Source: Harmothoe impar (lineage: Eukaryota > Annelida > Polychaeta > Phyllodocida > Polynoidae). From it: a stretch of DNA of 64,000 nucleotides. Both the position numbers and the translations under genes were made by a program. The stretch's first letter is position 1, and each line of letters begins with the position of its first letter. The stretch spans positions 46,656,654-46,720,653 of the forward strand of contig OX381720.1 in assembly GCA_947462335.1 (NCBI GenBank). The letters run 5' to 3'. Of this stretch, positions 20,385-31,367 are shown piece by piece. The notes under the pieces are model-generated. The model was not told the origin of the DNA. It worked only from the letters and a program-made list of their open reading frames with translations, and did no database searches.

Positions 20385-20640
20385 ATTTATGTACTTTTGA
20401 TTGTCAGGGTTTATAGTGGCTTTGGTAGGCTAACAGTGGCTGCTGATTGGAAGCTATGGCGGGTGTATCAGGGTTATATGATGGTTGATGGGTGGGAGGA
20501 GTATGTAGAGTGAATGAGTAAGCTGCCTTTATCCACATCCACCACCCTCCCCCCGCCCACCTCGCCACCTCCCATTGCTCCAGACTGGAGCAGGACACAG
20601 AGCCTGGTTGTGATTGAGCAACTCTGTCAATAAGGATGTA
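20385..20640. repeat. Array segment with TATA-like box (copy E)
   Basis: It is the most diverged copy of the 8845-9010 block: the TATA-like site reads GGAGTATGTAGAGTGAATG. No tRNA follows it. Confidence 0.55.
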
Positions 20641-21011
20641 ACTGCTCACAATGTAGTAGTCTTGGTCCCCGACTGACAACGCCTTATTGTAATTATCAAC
20701 ATCATCATGGACAGGTCAGAAAAACATAGAGGACAACCAATATCTTCTCAAGGCCATTCACAACCTCATTAAAATATGATCCAGGATTCCAGATCATTTT
20801 CTTTAGATAGGAATTCGTCCAGGCTCATTCCCACCCTATAGAAGCAGCAACGGGAACTGAATTGATCAAGGCTGACGATTTATAGGCTGCCATGTTGCCC
20901 CTCCCCCCCCCCCCCCCACATATACCATCATTGAATGGTAACCATGGTATAGACAGAGGTTCACAATCAGTAGGTACATGGAAATAGAGAACGGGGCTAA
21001 ATGACGGAGTG

Positions 21012-21163
21012 CCCAGTAAAACAAATAACGTTATACACCATTTTATAACGTTATATAACGTTATGTGTCAACGTTTTTCTAAGGCTCTTTAGTATGGCAT
21101 AACATTATGTAAAGTTTAGAACGTTATTTTGACGTAAAATAACGGTTTTTTTTGTTAGCTGGG
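21012..21163. mobile_element. MITE, CCCAG...AACGTTAT family (copy 1)
   Basis: Ends CCCAGTAAAACAAA and TTTGTTAGCTGGG enclose many ATAACGTTAT palindromes. A close copy is at 45995-46141. Confidence 0.75.
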
Positions 21164-21422
21164 TGAGGCATTGCATTCATTTTTGTATGTATTCATATCA
21201 CGAAGTAGCAGATCGGAAATAAATACCTCCCCCCATGCGATACAGCTTTCCCGATATTTTACATGCAATGAGACTTCCGTATTGTAGATGGAATGAAGAC
21301 TGGCACTAATGGCTATGAGGAGCGAAGTAAAGCAATAGTATTTATTAATCACTTAAGATATCAGGTATATCTTAACAACAGGGCGCTACCGTGTACCTGT
21401 GACACCCCTATACAGGCGTGTA

Positions 21423-21605
21423 CATGCTGACTGTGAGCTGTTCCAAGCTGCTGCTGCTGCTGCTGTGCACCATGAGCAGAATGTACACCCCAACCCCAGA
21501 CCACTAAATCACCACCCTGTACTGTCTGCACATGCGCTGTGTGTAGGGTGGGGTGTGGGTGTCAGCATGCTATACCCTATAGTGGGGTGGATTCACTATG
21601 TTACA
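21423..21605. repeat. Direct repeat with (CTG)n and C/A-rich tract (copy 1)
   Basis: It contains GACTGTGAGCTGTTCCAAGC, six CTG/GCTG triplets, CACCATGAGCAGAATGTACA and a long GGGTG tract. A second copy lies at 22485-22675, joined to a poly-G run. Confidence 0.75.
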
Positions 21606-22118
21606 GACATTATATATGCATAGGTATAGCTAATCGCTTAACTAAATATCTGTCTTTACAGTACCTGTTTTGCTTTTCTCCTGACTTATTTTCTTTCGAT
21701 AAATACTCTATTCAGTTCTATATTCTAAATTTGGACATATTATGATGTACCCCATGTCTTTGTAATTTGATTTTACATTGTATCAAGATCAGAAGTAGTG
21801 ATTGATTTGTACGTATTATACAAACAGGCAATTTATTGTGTTCTTCCAACCAACAGTTGTATAAAAAGCAATACAGGGCACCAGTGGAAATATGATTAGG
21901 AAAACCAACTTATTGGTGCATTGCGACCAACAGTTGGTAGGCTAGTCTCTGGTTCCTTTACTAATCTGAAGAAAAGTAAGATCACCATGCAATACTTGAT
22001 GATTTGTTGATTATATTGAATCTGCTCGAAATCCTGTACATTATTTCAATACAACACAAGTTGACCTTTGGAGGGCTATAGATTCTGATTGTACCTTGCA
22101 AAAACTCACAAAAATGTG

Positions 22119-22191
22119 CGACCTTGGTGGGACTCGAACCCACAATCTTCGGCTCCGGAAACCGACACCTTATCCATTAGGCCACAAGGCC
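22119..22191 (-). tRNA. tRNA-Arg (CCG), type 2
   Basis: A 73-nt tRNA with anticodon CCG. The D stem reads AGGT instead of AGGC, a G-T pair, and the rest is canonical. TTTTTG follows on the minus strand. Its flank matches the 442-bp unit. It is the last Arg gene of the array. Confidence 0.92.
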
Positions 22192-22290
22192 TGCATACAA
22201 AGGAAACATGATAAGGATGCAAACTTGTATTGGGTAGGGATGGGGCATTTGGCATCAAAAGCTTAAATCTAACACACAATTCTTTATTTT

Positions 22291-22412
22291 GGACTTTTAG
22301 CAACCAGGTCCAATCACGTAGATGCAATGTAGTGCTTTACCATTGCCGCCAATGAAAGTTTAAGTGCCTACGTCTACGTTTATTGAGCTACGTTGGGTTT
22401 GCTAAAGGTGCC
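22291..22412. mobile_element. Hairpin MITE, diverged left end
   Basis: Ortholog-like copy of 13127-13248 at the same distance from its tRNA; right end TTTGCTAAAGGTGCC. Confidence 0.65.
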
Positions 22413-22484
22413 TAGTTACAAGTGAACCCGTGGTATGTGATATGCTCTATTATGATATTGATGATCAGGACATGTCTTCCGTGC

Positions 22485-22675
22485 ACATGCTGACTGTGAG
22501 CTGTTCCAAGCTGCTGCTGCTGTGCACCATGAGCAGAATGTACACCCCAACCCCCAACCCCAACCCCAGACCACTAAATCACCACCCTGTTCTGTCTGTA
22601 CATGCGTTTGTGTCGGGGGGGGGGGGGGGGTCAGCATGCTATACCTGCTATAGTGGGGTGGATTTACTATGTTAA
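22485..22675. repeat. Direct repeat with (CTG)n and poly-G (copy 2)
   Basis: Homologous to 21423-21605, with fewer CTG triplets, an expanded CCCCAACCC tract and a run of G at 22615-22630. Confidence 0.75.
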
Positions 22676-23598
22676 GTGTCATGCATTGACGTATTGTAAC
22701 CCATGCAAGGATACCAAGCAATATGTACAATATTGTAACTGAACTGTGCACGTTGTGATAGAAGTATTAAAGGATGTGATATATTGAGAACATGCACACA
22801 TTTTTCACATATCAACTGCGATAAATATTGCGAGTTAATCCAATAAGGAAGAAATTAGGCAAATGTATATACAGCTGGCACATTAGTCCTAGTCATTATG
22901 AACCTTCGGGAGTGCATAAATTGCATTAACTCTCGTGTAAATGGATTCTGTCCAATTCCCATCACTATGTACATATTGCAATACATATAAAGGTCAGGTG
23001 CTACTGCATATAGCCAATAGAAAATGCAGTGTCCTATTGCCAATAGCCATAGACCATGCAGCTGAACCAGACAACCATCACCCCATAACACTTCCTGAGT
23101 ATGGGACCAAAATAGGTGCATTCATGGTGTGGTATGTTATAGCAGTGATGACTAGGCATCACTGTCAGGAGCAATAGCAGCAGATTGCAGCCAGAGCATA
23201 TATATAAATGGGCCCAAAGTCCACTTTGCAATTTATAACCCTGAAACCTCTGACGTTTGGGACAGTTAAGAGCTGGGGCTGTTTTCTAATCTAATGGGTA
23301 GTAAAACCCTGCGTTTTAAACTGAAATGCTTTGTGAATATTTGTGAGCTAAAAGTATGAATAATGTAATGGCTGTAATCCGTGCAATGATGAAGGGTATA
23401 ATGCAGGACTTCGGGGGGGGGGGGAAATCAGATCTACTTTCTATAATCTTAACTACAACACTTAGACAATGAGTTAATTTAGTTTTGCAATAGGGTCTGC
23501 TTTTTACCCATATCACAATCGTTTCCTAAACTGACTATCTTTCCTGACATTTGCATTGTGGAGTTTGCCTCGCAGAGTACTTGTGCAGTCTGATAATA
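22676..23598. other. Unannotated intronic sequence
   Basis: Nothing supportable apart from a poly-G run near 23413-23424. Confidence 0.4.
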
Positions 23599-23706
23599 GG
23601 GACCTTTAGCAAACCCAACGTAGCTCATTAAACGCAGACGTAGTGGTGCTAAAGGGATAGGCTACGTCTACGTTTATTGAGCTTTTACGTGGTTGCTAAA
23701 GGTCCC
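23599..23706. mobile_element. Hairpin MITE (GGGACCTTTAGCAA family)
   Basis: Both ends are complete with flanking TA; the arms are one CCAACGTAGCTCATTAAAC and one TTTATTGAGCTTTTACGTGG type. Confidence 0.85.
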
Positions 23707-24758
23707 TACTAGTGGGTCTGACTTACTATGATACACTTAACAAGGGGATTACAGCACATTCCTATAGTTTTATCGCTTGCCTACATTTAGAAATATAGAT
23801 GCTCATAATTATGAGAATATGTTTGTAAAAACGATGAATTCAGTGAAACTAGGCCTACACTTTATATGTATGATTGCCCCTTCCCACCTGTATACCATGA
23901 ATGTTGTCTTGACAAGATGGTGCTGAATATATATTATACGTATATTATAATTTCAGATCCCATCCATCGGGTTTTTGCACTATCTGTCATCTTTGTGGTC
24001 GCAGATCCGTATAAAATACATAAAAAGGTTACATGTCAGCCTTGTGTTGAGCATAAACCTAGGGAAAGTTTTCTACAGCAAGTTCCAGGAAGTCCAATCC
24101 TTCAGCCGGATGAAACTCCTATAGACGCCAAAGAGATTGAAGTAATTTTAATAAGGGGTGGAAATGGAATGGGAACCTGCGGCAGGCCCTTCCTGCACCT
24201 TCAGACTCTGGTAGCATCCTCTGTACCAAGGTTAATGGGGGCTGGAGTAGCGGCTCAACCTCCAACCAGCTCAGCCTCCACACACAGCCCTATTCTGGGG
24301 GGTTGGGGACGTAGTGTTGCTGTCTGGAGCTGCTTACTTTAGTGTCAGCTTATTTTGTCCTAAGCCTGAACGGGATCAGGTGTAGGTGAACATCCAATAC
24401 ATCACAGAGCTTTCAATCCCAAACTTTTGAACTCGTATAATTATCACAAAACGAAACGGTAAGCATTCATAATCTCATCCTCTATTCAGTTCGTAATTTG
24501 ATTTGTAATGCTATTCTCAAAATAGAAAAGAAAGGTAGTAGGCTACATGTATTGTAAAAAAAATCTTTTCACAGCAGATAATTTGGTAATATGTCCCACT
24601 CATCTGACGCTCATTTTAGAGACCATTCACCAATTTAGGGAAGATTAACAAGATTTCAATCTACCCTCTGTCAGTCTTTCAAGGTTTAAACCTTCTCCAA
24701 ATTGGAATAGTTGCAGCTCTGCAGATTATGCCAGGTTCCTAGCTAAGCTCGGGCAGTA
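23707..24758. other. Unannotated intronic sequence
   Basis: It holds a 158-residue plus-strand open frame (23866-24342) without motifs, which is not annotated as a gene. Confidence 0.4.
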
Positions 24759-24866
24759 GGGACCTTTAGCAAACCCGACGTAGCTAATTAAACGCAGACG
24801 TATCCTATCCCTTCAGCACTGCTACGTCTGCGTTTTATGAGCTTTTACGTGGTTGCTAAAGGTCCC
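24759..24866. mobile_element. Hairpin MITE (GGGACCTTTAGCAA family)
   Basis: Both ends are complete with flanking TA. It is one of the least diverged copies and folds almost entirely. Confidence 0.85.
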
Positions 24867-24939
24867 TAATATTTCATTGGGTCATATAACTGGTGAAAGA
24901 CCAGATAAATTGAACACGTTGGTGGTGTTGGGATCCACA

Positions 24940-25011
24940 GGTTCCGTGGTGTAACGGTTAGCACTCAGGACTCTGAATCCTGCGATCCGAGTTCAAATCT
25001 CGGCGGAACCT
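24940..25011 (+). tRNA. tRNA-Gln (CTG)
   Basis: A 72-nt cloverleaf: acceptor GGTTCCG/CGGAACC, D stem GTGT/GCAC, anticodon stem CAGGA/TCCTG with loop CTCTGAA (anticodon CTG, reads CAG), T arm CGAGT-TCAAATC with discriminator T. TTTTTTT follows 17-24 bases downstream, a Pol III terminator. The body is the standard metazoan tRNA-Gln, unrelated to the Arg-bodied CTG gene at 7527. Confidence 0.95.
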
Positions 25012-25697
25012 ATACTTTTAGTTTTTTTGCTAAAAAAGCTGCCCAATACACCCACCAGCTACATCTCACAGTGATGAACTCCAATCGTGTTCCCAAACAC
25101 TTACAGGGAATCCATCTCCCACAATATTGGGGGGTGCAGAGGGCCCCCCCCCCCTCAGGTCGCAAGGTCGTTTGTTTAGACCCTTTATCCTATAATCAAT
25201 TTTGTGCCAAAGTCGCCAGGTCGCTTAAATCATTGCCCAAGGTCGAAAAGTCGCCTGGAAAACGGCCGAAAACGGCCCAGGTCGCCAGGTTGCCGAAAAC
25301 CCCTCTGCAGTCACATATTGATGTGGTCCACCAACCCATTTCGCTACCAATCCATCTCCCGCACTTTGCCGATTGCAATTGGGGAGAATCGGGGCACACA
25401 CCCTAAAAATCATTAAGTTTCCTCTTTTTAGTGTGGGTGATTGAAAAGGTTCATTATTAGAAAGTTGAATTGACTGCATTGATGCGGCCCTTAAGGTAAT
25501 GCTTAGTCTACTTATCAATATAATTTCCATTCAAGTCATGTGAATATCTAGTGGATTCTAGCGAGCTATCGGTTTTGGTAGTGCGTGGGCAGGCAGCCAT
25601 GCAGTGACATCTGTAGGCCTATTGACAGGAGGGGCTAAACCTCACCACAGTCGATGCCACAAAAGACTTGAAGATACCAGGTGTTTTTATACATATG

Positions 25698-25703
<6 letters not shown>

Positions 25704-25788
<85 letters not shown>

Positions 25789-25790
25789 TA
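25704..25790. repeat. (TA)n then (CA)n microsatellite
   Basis: A TA run of about 75 bp continues into ACACACACA. Open frames seen here on both strands are artefacts of the repeat. Confidence 0.95.
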
Positions 25791-25812
25791 AATATATATG
25801 TATACATTACCA

Positions 25813-26062
25813 TGGTTGTAACTATTGTGGTTACAATTATTGTGGTTGCAACTGTTGTGGTTACAACTATTGTGGTTGTAATTATTGTGATTACAATCAC
25901 TGTGATTGTAAACATTGTGATTATAACCATTGCATTTGTAACCGGTTATTGTGATTATAAACATTGTGATTGTAACTATTGTGATTGTAAACATTGTGAT
26001 TATAACCGTTGTGATTATAAACATCATGATTATAAACATTGTGGTTGTAATTATTGTGATTC
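25813..26062. repeat. 15-bp minisatellite abutting a splice donor
   Basis: About 16 diverged units of the form TAACTATTGTGATTR (for example ACTATTGTGGTTACA). The unit length is divisible by three, so long but spurious open frames appear on both strands. The array stops within a few bases of the splice donor of the CCP exon 26070-26246. Confidence 0.9.
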
Positions 26063-26069
26063 TACTTAC

Positions 26070-26246
26070 GTGTACAGAGAGGTAGATCCCCGGACCAGTT
26101 GCCATGAGGTGTACATTGACGTGTGAGGTTACCACCCACGCTGACGTAACCCCTGTCACAGGTGTATGTGATGACGTCACCAAACAGGTATGACGTACCT
26201 GTTTGGTTACTGAAGGCCACCGTGTCTGGTACTCCACACGACACAC
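26070..26246 (-). CDS. CCP/sushi domain exon
   Basis: This 177-bp, phase 1-1 exon encodes one sushi module of 59 residues with Cys at VSC, YTC, RQC and PLC and the Trp motif NWSG. Two potential N-glycosylation sequons are visible (SNQT, NLT and NWS). The acceptor is TTGCAG and the donor GTAAGT. It sits 23.4 kb upstream (in the transcript) of the exon at 2480-2653, the intron that contains the tRNA-Arg array. Confidence 0.9.
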
Positions 26247-27358
26247 CTGCAAGGTGGAGCAACAATGTAGGTTACATGCAGAATATGTATATATGTATGT
26301 ATGTGTGTGGTTGGATGTTAATACTGTAGACTAACAGTATATTCTACTGCCCATGTACAGTAATACCGTACGTGGGCTAGCATATACGGTAAAACTACAG
26401 TATATTCAACTACAGTTTATTCTATACTGCTCAGCTACACCAACTTTTGCTAGAGTGCATTCCCTACGGGTTAAGGAAGGAATAAAAGACTTGCAATTCC
26501 TGCCATTTTCGAGGAAAGGCAGGCCTGTTATGGTTTGGAGACCTTTTGCCATAATAGTATATTTGACAATTAATCTGGTAGAAAAAGAGAAAGTAGAACT
26601 TGAAGGACCAAAACACAGATAGAACGCCATAAAGACCACCGTTTTATTAATACACTGACTGAGGATAGTTATAAAGTAACTCGAGCACAATCTTTCCTGC
26701 AGTCCCCCCACCATAAATTCACCACAGCTATAATTATATCTCAATTATAGAATGAATGTAATGCTTCTAATTGGTTCGGCAATTAATTCTTCTCACATCT
26801 AGATGAGAATATCATTCTTTCCGATAACGTTGCAAACGCAGTGTTGAGGTAGCTAACTTCTTTTCTCTCTCAATTCTTGGGGTGTGTGTGTGCTCAATAT
26901 GAATGATAAAATAAAAGCTGCATGGGATTATATTGCATTACATTTACTATGTAAGCTATGAACGTGAGGGCCATCTGAAGTGAGTTTCCCTCACATAGAT
27001 GTGGGCTGCCAGTCGCACTTGTGCTATCAGAGAATAATATCAAGTGGGAAATGGATGATGACAGTCTCATTAGGTTTTTATCAGCAATAATATAACAGCT
27101 TTATTTGCATTACAAAGCACCTTATCTTTATCTTGACCGTACTTAACGAAGTTAGAGACGACATGCATCAATCAAGTTATCGTATAATCTGCTTCATCTT
27201 GGGTTCTAATGACAACGAGAAGAGTTGGCTTATCGTCTAAATGTGCGATGAGGAGGGGGCATGGTGCTCTTGTCAAAAATAATGAATGACAGTGATGTGA
27301 TGAAGTAGCCTCAGTGTGTGGGAAGATCAAATCACTATATACAAGACTACATAACTCA
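26247..27358. other. Intron sequence, nothing recognised
   Basis: The open frames at 26353-26744 on both strands overlap each other and show no motif or splice sites. Confidence 0.4.
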
Positions 27359-28174
27359 ACACTGCAAAAAATGTGTGTTGCGGGAACATGGATAAAGCAT
27401 AACACACATATATATTAAACACACTTGAGCGTGAACACACTTTTCTCAACACACTTACACACTTTTTTTGTCAAATGTGTGTAGGGAATAAAATTGTGTA
27501 CGATATACACACATTTCTATTGACACCAGATGGCACCACAAGCATTGTTTAAAAAATTTCAGTCACACTTCAAGATTGTAATTGCACTTTTGATCTTGTT
27601 TAATGATTTGATATCAAATTTTAACATGTTATTAAGTGTAACTTCAATGGATGCATGAATCTAAAAAGTTGTATTCCCTTTGATTACTGATTATCCTGTC
27701 CTATGGAGTTCGAACAAATGTGGAAGGAATAGGACACCTTTCCTGTGTGTTCAGCTATGATATTTATAAGTCAATGTGTAATTGAAACCTTCATAAGGTC
27801 AATCTGTACAAGGCTTTGCTATGTAGGATGACTGCCACAATTAGCCACCATTGCACTGGTGGCTATACATGCTGTGGTTAATGAAATTTTCCTTGTTGGT
27901 GCACTGGGGGATTCTGTCAGCAGCCAGTGCCAGGGAATGTTGAATAACACACTTAATATATTCAAACACTTTATAAAGCAACACACATATCTATCTGTTA
28001 CACACTTTCTCCTACACACTTTATATTTTACACACTTTTTATCTCAACACACTTTTAAGGTTTACACACCTTTGACAAAAGTGTGTAGTGTGTTGAAAAA
28101 AAGGGTGTGTAAAATAAGTATACAAAAAAGTGTGTTACAAAAGTGTGTTAAGTTAACACACATTTTTTAGAGTG
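27359..28174. mobile_element. MITE-like element rich in ACACACTT
   Basis: The ends ACACTGCAAAAAATGTGTGTT-like and AACACACATTTTTTAGAGTG are inverted repeats of about 20 bp. Inside, many ACACACTT and AAGTGTGT motifs are arranged as further palindromes near both ends. The 0.8-kb element has no coding capacity. Confidence 0.7.
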
Positions 28175-28344
28175 AAGTATTGTAGTGTAGAATTCAATTC
28201 AATTGCTATACGCTAAAGGTCCTACGTAAAAGTCCTGTATAGATCAATTTTTTCAAACCTTTTTGACTATATACAGCCCCCTGGTGGCCAAAGTCGGTAC
28301 TAAATATTCCGTACAGAGGTCCCTTTTCCCTTGTTAATGTAAGT

Positions 28345-28416
28345 TGCATTTTGGTGTAACGGTTAGCACTCAGGACTCTGAATCCTGCGATCCGAGTTCA
28401 AATCTCGACAAAACCT
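28345..28416 (+). pseudogene. tRNA-Gln (CTG) pseudogene, 5' end lost
   Basis: From GTGTAACGG onward the sequence matches tRNA-Gln with anticodon CTG, but the first nine bases are replaced by flank (TTGCATTTT), so the acceptor stem cannot pair with ACAAAACC. Comparison with the right arm shows a deletion of about 40 bp removed the true 5' end. A long T run follows. Confidence 0.9.
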
Positions 28417-29521
28417 ACCTTTTTTTTTATTAATCTGTACGGAAGTAAGGGATAATTGCTTTCAATGTTGATGGACATCATGTAGGATAAAACTGATACT
28501 CCCATAATCGCCATCTATCCTTTTTGCATTTGTGACCTTCGCCCAATACCATGCAGAAGCCATAAACTTGACCATGAACTTCAAGGGGTAAGTGATATTC
28601 AGTTGCCATACACATTGGCATGTGGGTTATATGAATCCAAAGTTTACATCGAATAGAGCAAACCCCAGACAAAGGCATTGGTATTCAATATGAGTCTGGA
28701 CTCTGAACAGGCAGAACCCAAACATGGACGACTCTGTCCATATTGGCAGGAATGCATTAGATACCATGGTAGTAAACAGACAAATGTTTGCCCAATGATT
28801 TCTGGCACTTCTTTTTAATTGTTTACCAGCTGTTGCAGCATTATCCCAATGCTGTGACTGAAGCACTGTGCAAACAGACCATGGCACAGGGCCCCGGAGA
28901 TAACATTAGCTTGTTTTCATTAATCCATTTAGGTAAATTTAATTGGTTTTATTCAAATTTCGGGAGTAACTATGGACACCGGTGAACAAGTGGATATTGA
29001 ATTCAATACAGCGGATCTATGCCTGAACCACTTTGGAAATTATAACATTACTGGACAAACACCAAATATAATTAGCCGCCATGATGCTAGATTTCATGCA
29101 AAACACTCCTAATTTACTCCAATATCATTCTAGTTGACTCCAACTTGAGTAATATATATAATCCATATATGATCAGGGAAAACTAATGTATTCCGCTACA
29201 GATATTCTGACACATATAATACAGAGTAGGACCTTAGATTGTATCTCACGAGGCAGAGCCGAGTGAAATGCAATAAAGGTCCTGCGAATGAAGAAACTTT
29301 GAGTTGAACTGATTTGAGTGAGTCTCTGTATCTATATCATGTAATTTATTGATTATCCTATCGGAACATGCATCTAAAGGTTTGCTTCATTGTTCCTGTT
29401 TTTCCACGCCTCTGTGGAGAAAGAGCCTTCCTACGATTAACTATAGAAATCCCCATTTTCCACATGAAAAATAAAAGTTATCTCCCTTACTTCTGTACAG
29501 ATTGCATTAATCAAAAAAGGT

Positions 29522-29593
29522 AGGTTCTGCCGAGATTTGAACTCGGATCGCAGGATTCAGAGTCCTGAGTGCTAACCGTTACACCACAGAACC
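29522..29593 (-). tRNA. tRNA-Gln (CTG)
   Basis: An intact 72-nt tRNA: acceptor GGTTCTG/CAGAACC fully paired, loop CTCTGAA with anticodon CTG, and TTTTTT shortly after the 3' end on the minus strand. It differs from the gene at 24940 by a paired change in the acceptor stem (C-G to T-A), which supports continuing selection for folding. Confidence 0.95.
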
Positions 29594-29677
29594 AGCTGCT
29601 CACCTTATAGATTACCAATGTGCAAAATGCAACTTGCATTTAGCAAACCTGACAGCTCATAACACGTAGACATATCC

Positions 29678-30153
29678 TATCGTATTTCCCCGTTTATAAG
29701 GCGGGCCTCGAATATAAGCCTGCCCCTTTTATAAGCGGGGTCAAAAGTGGTACAAGGTCTTATATAAGGCCCCGAATATGAGCCTGGTCATTATAGACAA
29801 CCTAAATACACTTTCTTTATAGGGGCATAACTCCACTTCTAAGTGGAATATTTTCATAATTCTTTCATGTAAACGATCCCAATGTACCACCCCTTAGGCT
29901 CGGAATAATTTAGGGAGACAGCGGTTAAAGTTGGCATGATGTCATTGAAAATATCCAGAAAGATGTGTTAAAATTATGGATATATTCGAGAATTTTAGCC
30001 AAATTGCCAGAGTGGTTCTTTGAATTAAAGAAATATAGGAGATGAAAAATACATAAGCCTACCTCGAATTTAAGCCTGCCCCGTTTATATGCAGGGTCAA
30101 TTTACCATTTGAAATCAATATAATCCTGGGCTTATAAACACGGAAATACGATA
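29678..30153. mobile_element. MITE, ATCGTATTTCC ends
   Basis: Terminal repeats ATCGTATTTCCCCGTTTATA and TATAAACACGGAAATACGAT are inverted. Near each end are copies of CTCGAATATAAGCCTGCCCC-like sequence. A fragment of a related family occurs at 49740-49800 (CCGTATTTGACGTAATAAGC). Confidence 0.8.
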
Positions 30154-30196
30154 TTTGTTTGAAGACCACGGTTAAAAGGATGACGATGCTACTCAC

Positions 30197-30382
30197 GTGT
30201 ACAGTTGAGGGGTTGGCCTGACCACACCCCCTCCTGAAGGCACTTCCGGTACTCATTGCCCTCCAGGACCTGGTATCCCGAGATGCACCAGGAGGTGAGC
30301 CGACTGTCGTAGTAGCCACCAGGGGGCTCCACCTTCCACTCCACTCCCAGGGGGGTGAGCGCGTCCATCTGACATCTCACCC
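30197..30382 (-). CDS. CCP/sushi domain exon
   Basis: A 186-bp phase 1-1 exon for one sushi module of 62 residues, a little longer than the others in the C1-C2 loop. Cys are at VRC, SWC, RKC and LNC; the Trp motif is VWSG. The acceptor ends TATATAG and the donor is GTGAGT. It is the second CCP in the transcript. The GC-rich coding sequence contrasts with its AT-rich surroundings. Confidence 0.9.
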
Positions 30383-31190
30383 CTATATAGAGTACAATGG
30401 GTGAGGTGTGAGGGAGATGTGAGCAAGTTCTAATAAATCATGATGTGTACAGATAAAATAAACCCAAAACCTTCTTACATATCAGAAACTACAACGTGCT
30501 GCCTTTTAATACTCCCAAAAGAATTTATCAACTACAAATTAGCAGCATTAAGCTCTTTTGTTTATGAGAATGGACTACGATAGCTACCGATACTGAGTTC
30601 ACACCAGTAGCCTACCTTTATAAAGACACTCTATACTTAAAACAGTATGAAAAGTATGTATATGCACATACATAATCAAAAACGAAGATATAAAACAGCC
30701 CCAAAATAGCGAATTCATTCGAATGCCTTCTCCAGTCAAAGCATCTACGAGGCAGATGGTCGTCGTTCTTTGCTATACAGATGACTATTGTAATTACAGA
30801 ATGATATCCACTAGCTGTGGTACCCGAATTACCCAACGAATGCCAGAACAGGCTCCCCAAATGGAGATCTGCAGCGGATCTATCAACCATATTCCCACAT
30901 CACTCTATGGAGAGTGTATATTCCTCCTTTACCCATGTGACTAAAGGATTGATGACGACTTCACTCTATACTCATCTGTAAATCCTCCAGAGAGAATCAT
31001 ATAGTGTGACGCGATGGAGAATCATGATAATCTGAATTTGAAATATTCACTTCTAAAATGATGTAGGCGCCAAATCTAATTTAGGAATCCCTAAAGTTCC
31101 ATCACCGGTGACATTTAGTTTCACAGACATAAAAACGGTGAAAGTTATAATTTCTGGAATCCCACAAGGTCCGCCATTGATCATACTCAC

Positions 31191-31367
31191 TTTCACATAC
31201 TGGGGCAGTTCCGGTCCAACCTTGCTCTGCAGAGCATTTCCGGTTTAAATTACCGCTGGCATGACGATATCCCACGAGGCAAGAGTAGGCCACATCACCA
31301 TCAAAGATAACACCCGTCCGCATCTCGCGAGATGCGCCCTCCACGAGACCCGGATCACCACAGGAGT
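31191..31367 (-). CDS. CCP/sushi domain exon (first CCP)
   Basis: A 177-bp phase 1-1 exon for one sushi module: Cys at DSC, YSC, RKC and PVC, Trp motif GWTG. The acceptor is CCCTACAG and the donor GTGAGT. The first codon is split so that a preceding exon ending in G gives Asp; the exon at 43809-43929 ends in exactly that phase and base, which supports joining them. Between the two lies a 12.4-kb intron containing an opposite-strand gene. Confidence 0.9.

Larger units (their letters stand above)
28338..29640. mobile_element. 1.3-kb inverted repeat with a tRNA-Gln in each arm
   Basis: The left arm (28338-28460) and right arm (29470-29640) are inverted copies that share the phrase AAGTTGCATTTT, a complete or partial tRNA-Gln, a T-run terminator and the phrase CTGTACRGAAGTAAGGG. 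About 1 kb of unrelated sequence lies between them. It could be a foldback element or an inverted segmental duplication that carried a tRNA. Confidence 0.75.

Noticed and set aside
20900..20921. Poly-C and poly-G runs (near 20900, 22615, 23413, 50843, 53320, 63963) considered as regulatory G-quadruplexes.
   Set aside because: They are pure mononucleotide runs that often sit inside repeats; nothing links them to a promoter, and length may be affected by sequencing error.
23866..24342. A 158-residue plus-strand open frame.
   Set aside because: No domain, no splice sites, no coding-like composition, and no similarity to anything else in the window.
13127..24866. The regularly repeated GGGACC hairpins were considered as a CRISPR-like array.
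   Set aside because: Spacing is irregular, repeats are long inverted-repeat transposons with TA flanks, and the genome is eukaryotic.
25071..25406. A 111-residue frame with overlapping frames on the opposite strand.
   Set aside because: It arises from a GGTCGCCAGG/AACGGCC repeat-like stretch; no domain and no splice context.
25604..26252. Several long open frames (up to 205 residues) of Ile/Tyr and Ile/Thr repeats on both strands.
   Set aside because: They are translations of the (TA)n tract and the 15-bp minisatellite; the only real coding part is the CCP exon 26070-26246.
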